From Alphaproteobacteria bacterium UBA2966 (GTDB lineage Bacteria; Pseudomonadota; Alphaproteobacteria; UBA2966), in contig DEBC01000146.1 of the NCBI GenBank assembly GCA_002348365.1, positions 29,651 through 46,223 on the forward strand: a stretch of DNA of 16,573 nucleotides. The letters are read 5' to 3'. The notes under the pieces are model-generated. The model was not told the origin of the DNA. It was given only the letters and a program-made list of their open reading frames with translations, and did not search any database. Position 1 is the first letter of the stretch. Each line of letters opens with the position of its first letter. A program made the position numbers and the translations under genes. Below, piece by piece: positions 15,014 through 16,573 of this stretch.

Positions 15014-16012
15014 ATGAAGAAACGTACGATGGGCCTCAACGGCCCGGAACTCGCGCCACTGGGCCTTGGCTGCTGGGCAATGATCAAGGGCGTCTACGGC
15101 AATGCTGACGAAAACGAAGCCATTGCCACGATCCATCGTGCGCTTGATGAAGGATTCGCCATGCTCGACACGGCGGACGTGTATGACAACGGACGCAACG
15201 AAGAATTGGTCGGCAAGGCCATCAAGGGACGGCGGAACCAAGTTTTCATCAACACGAAAGTCGGCGCACTCCTGAACACGCCCGTATTTTTCAGCAAGCT
15301 CAACGGCAGTCCGGAATACATCAAGTCAGCCTGCGACGAGAGCCTGAAACGCCTCGGTGTCGATACTATCGACCTCTACACGCTGCACCGCGCCGATCCA
15401 AAGGTGCCGATCGAGGAAACCGTTGGCGGCATGTCAGAGCTGGTGAAGGCTGGCAAGGTCCGGTATCTGGCGCTCTCGGAAGTAAGCGGCGACCAGCTCC
15501 GGCGGGCCCACGAAGTGCACGGCCTCACAGCACTGCAGAGCGAATACTCGTTGTTCACGCGTGACCCGGAAAGTGGCGCCCTCGACGTGACGCGGGAACT
15601 TGGGATCGCCTTCGTTGCCTTCGCTCCGCTCGGGAGAGGTCAACTGACAGGACGTGTCAAAAGCACGGCGGATCTCGACAACGTAGATCGGCGGAGTGTT
15701 TTTCCGCGTTTCTCTGAAGAGAATATCCGCCGCAACGCCGTCCTCGTCGAGGCACTGGAAAGCGTTGCTGCCGACAAGGGCTGTACCACTGCCCAACTCG
15801 CGCTGGCGTGGCTCCTTCACCAGGGTGAAGACATCTTTCCCATACCCGGTGCGGAAAAACGGGAATACCTCGACCAAAACATGGCGGCCTGCGATATCGC
15901 GCTCTCCGACGAAGAACTGCAACAAATCGATGCGGCGGTACCCCGGGGGGCGGCAGCCGGCGGACGCATGCCCGCAAGTGAACCGACGCTCGCTGCTTCG
16001 TCCGATGATTAG
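15014..16012 (+). CDS. Aldo/keto reductase
   Basis: This 332-residue (alpha/beta)8-barrel enzyme reduces carbonyls to alcohols using NADPH, in the cytoplasm. The catalytic tetrad is recognisable: D52 (MLDTADVY), Y57, K82 (INTKVG) and H125 (YTLHRADP). FAPLGRGQLTG and a C-terminal PGAEKREYLDQN segment (nucleotide binding) are typical of the YajO/YhdN/Tas-like group. The ATG at 15014 has GGGAG five bases upstream; a GTG start at 14987 is less likely. It lies 23 bases behind the membrane hydroxylase gene, which suggests the reductase acts on a product or precursor of the same substrate, though this is only context. It ends with TAG. Confidence 0.93.
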   Translation: MKKRTMGLNGPELAPLGLGCWAMIKGVYGNADENEAIATIHRALDEGFAMLDTADVYDNGRNEELVGKAIKGRRNQVFINTKVGALLNTPVFFSKLNGSPEYIKSACDESLKRLGVDTIDLYTLHRADPKVPIEETVGGMSELVKAGKVRYLALSEVSGDQLRRAHEVHGLTALQSEYSLFTRDPESGALDVTRELGIAFVAFAPLGRGQLTGRVKSTADLDNVDRRSVFPRFSEENIRRNAVLVEALESVAADKGCTTAQLALAWLLHQGEDIFPIPGAEKREYLDQNMAACDIALSDEELQQIDAAVPRGAAAGGRMPASEPTLAASSDD

Positions 16013-16075
16013 ACAGCAGAACAGCTGAGGGGCACCAAGCATCACCGCCGCAGCTAGCTTGAGAGGATTTTCACA

Positions 16076-16531
16076 ATGTCAGCCGAATCTGAGACCGACG
16101 ACGTCAGAGAAACCCGGGAGATTCTGGCTCGGCAGCTGGCTAACATCACCTGGACCGCAGGGAAGGACAGCGACTGGGCAGCTTTCTCCGAGGACTTTCT
16201 TCCCGACGCCTCCCTGTACGCTGCAACCCGGACGGCTAAAAGCTAGCCGGTCGAGACGTTCGTGGAACGAATGAAGTCGTTGCCCGAAACGGGGCTCAAG
16301 TCGTTTGAACAGTCGATGCTGAGTGCCGAAGTTCACGTGTTTGGTAGCGTTGCTATCGCGTTCGGCGTGCGCCGAAATCTCGAGAATGGCACGGACGAGA
16401 TTCGTGGCATCGAAGCCTATCTACTCGTCAAGGACAATGGTTCCTGGAAGATTGCGTCGCAGACCTGGGACACCGAGAACGACTCCCAAATAATTCCCGA
16501 ATACCTTCTGGCTGAGAAAAACCTCTTCTAA
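16076..16531 (+). pseudogene. NTF2/SnoaL-like protein gene with in-frame TAG
   Basis: An ATG at 16076 with GAGAGG nine bases upstream opens a frame of 151 sense codons to TAA at 16529, broken by one TAG at codon 57 (16244-16246). Upstream, the frame encodes an amphipathic helix (VRETREILARQLANITW) and a WAAFSEDFLPDASLY segment. Downstream it continues in register with PVETFVERMKSL, then beta-strands ending in GSWKIASQTWDTEN. Together they look like a full NTF2-like cone-fold domain. One base change (CAG to TAG) would explain the stop. Five other genes here end in TAG, so TAG is a true stop in this organism. The downstream part could be translated alone from the ATG at 16271. Alternatives are a sequencing error or readthrough. 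It follows the aldo/keto reductase by 63 bases. Confidence 0.75.
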
Positions 16532-16573
16532 CCGAGGGCGGCCTTAATGGCCTCTGCTGCCTGCGTCGTCGCC
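16528..16573 (-). CDS. C-terminal end of a minus-strand gene (partial)
   Basis: On the minus strand, one frame from the window edge reads 14 residues, ATTQAAEAIKAALG, then TAG at 16528-16530. The alanine-rich helical pattern looks like a natural protein C-terminus. The stop overlaps the TAA of the convergent NTF2-like gene. Too little is visible to name the product, and other frames cannot be excluded. Confidence 0.4.
   Translation of the reverse strand, partial: ATTQAAEAIKAALG

Noticed and set aside
16076..16531. TAG read as an amino acid (recoded genome)
   Set aside because: Several intact genes in this window (rng, yacG, infA, hisG, aldo/keto reductase) end in TAG at their family-typical length.
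1..16573. CRISPR array, insertion sequence or phage genes
   Set aside because: I saw no regularly spaced direct repeats, transposase, integrase or structural phage protein anywhere in the window.

Overview
The window is a piece of an alphaproteobacterial chromosome, probably from the Rhodospirillales or a relative. The assignment rests on gene order: murA, DUF2948, hisG, hisD, UPF0262, a small phosphatase, infA, maf, an RNase E/G gene, yacG and tRNA-Phe lie one after another on the minus strand. As far as I recall, this arrangement is typical of Alphaproteobacteria. The DNA is moderately GC-rich and coding is dense. TAG, TGA and TAA are all used as ordinary stops.

Positions 1-8889 (minus strand) are the housekeeping half, read from right to left. 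It starts with a 57-residue basic small protein at 8716-8889. The main block follows: cell-wall precursor synthesis (murA), the first and last enzymes of histidine synthesis (hisG, hisD), two conserved families of unknown function (DUF2948, UPF0262), a low-molecular-weight phosphatase-like protein, translation initiation factor IF-1, the nucleotide pyrophosphatase Maf, RNase G and the gyrase inhibitor YacG. Many of these genes overlap or lie 5-30 bases apart, which suggests one long transcript with internal promoters. A TauD-type dioxygenase gene sits between yacG and tRNA-Phe. The tRNA has its own strong-looking promoter and is cut off by the window edge.

Positions 8890-13845 are the start of an accessory metabolic half. 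They hold an HpaB-family flavin monooxygenase (plus), a complete tRNA-Thr(GGT) (plus), an unrecognised 138-residue protein (minus), a succinate-semialdehyde-type aldehyde dehydrogenase ended by a clear intrinsic terminator (minus), and a luciferase-like flavin oxidoreductase (minus). The HpaB homologue and the aldehyde dehydrogenase could act in the same aromatic catabolic route, but the rest of such a pathway is not here.

Positions 13846-16573 begin with a hairpin-rich intergenic repeat and a divergent start. A two-gene plus-strand unit follows: a membrane fatty acid hydroxylase/sterol desaturase and an aldo/keto reductase. After it comes an NTF2/SnoaL-like gene split by a single in-frame TAG. 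The final bases look like the C-terminal end of a minus-strand gene that overlaps the stop of that broken gene.

I found no convincing new multi-gene system. The best leads are the nonsense-interrupted NTF2-like gene, an HpaB homologue whose active-site Tyr and His appear exchanged, the 57-residue gene upstream of murA, and the orphan 138-residue protein with a possible internal repeat.
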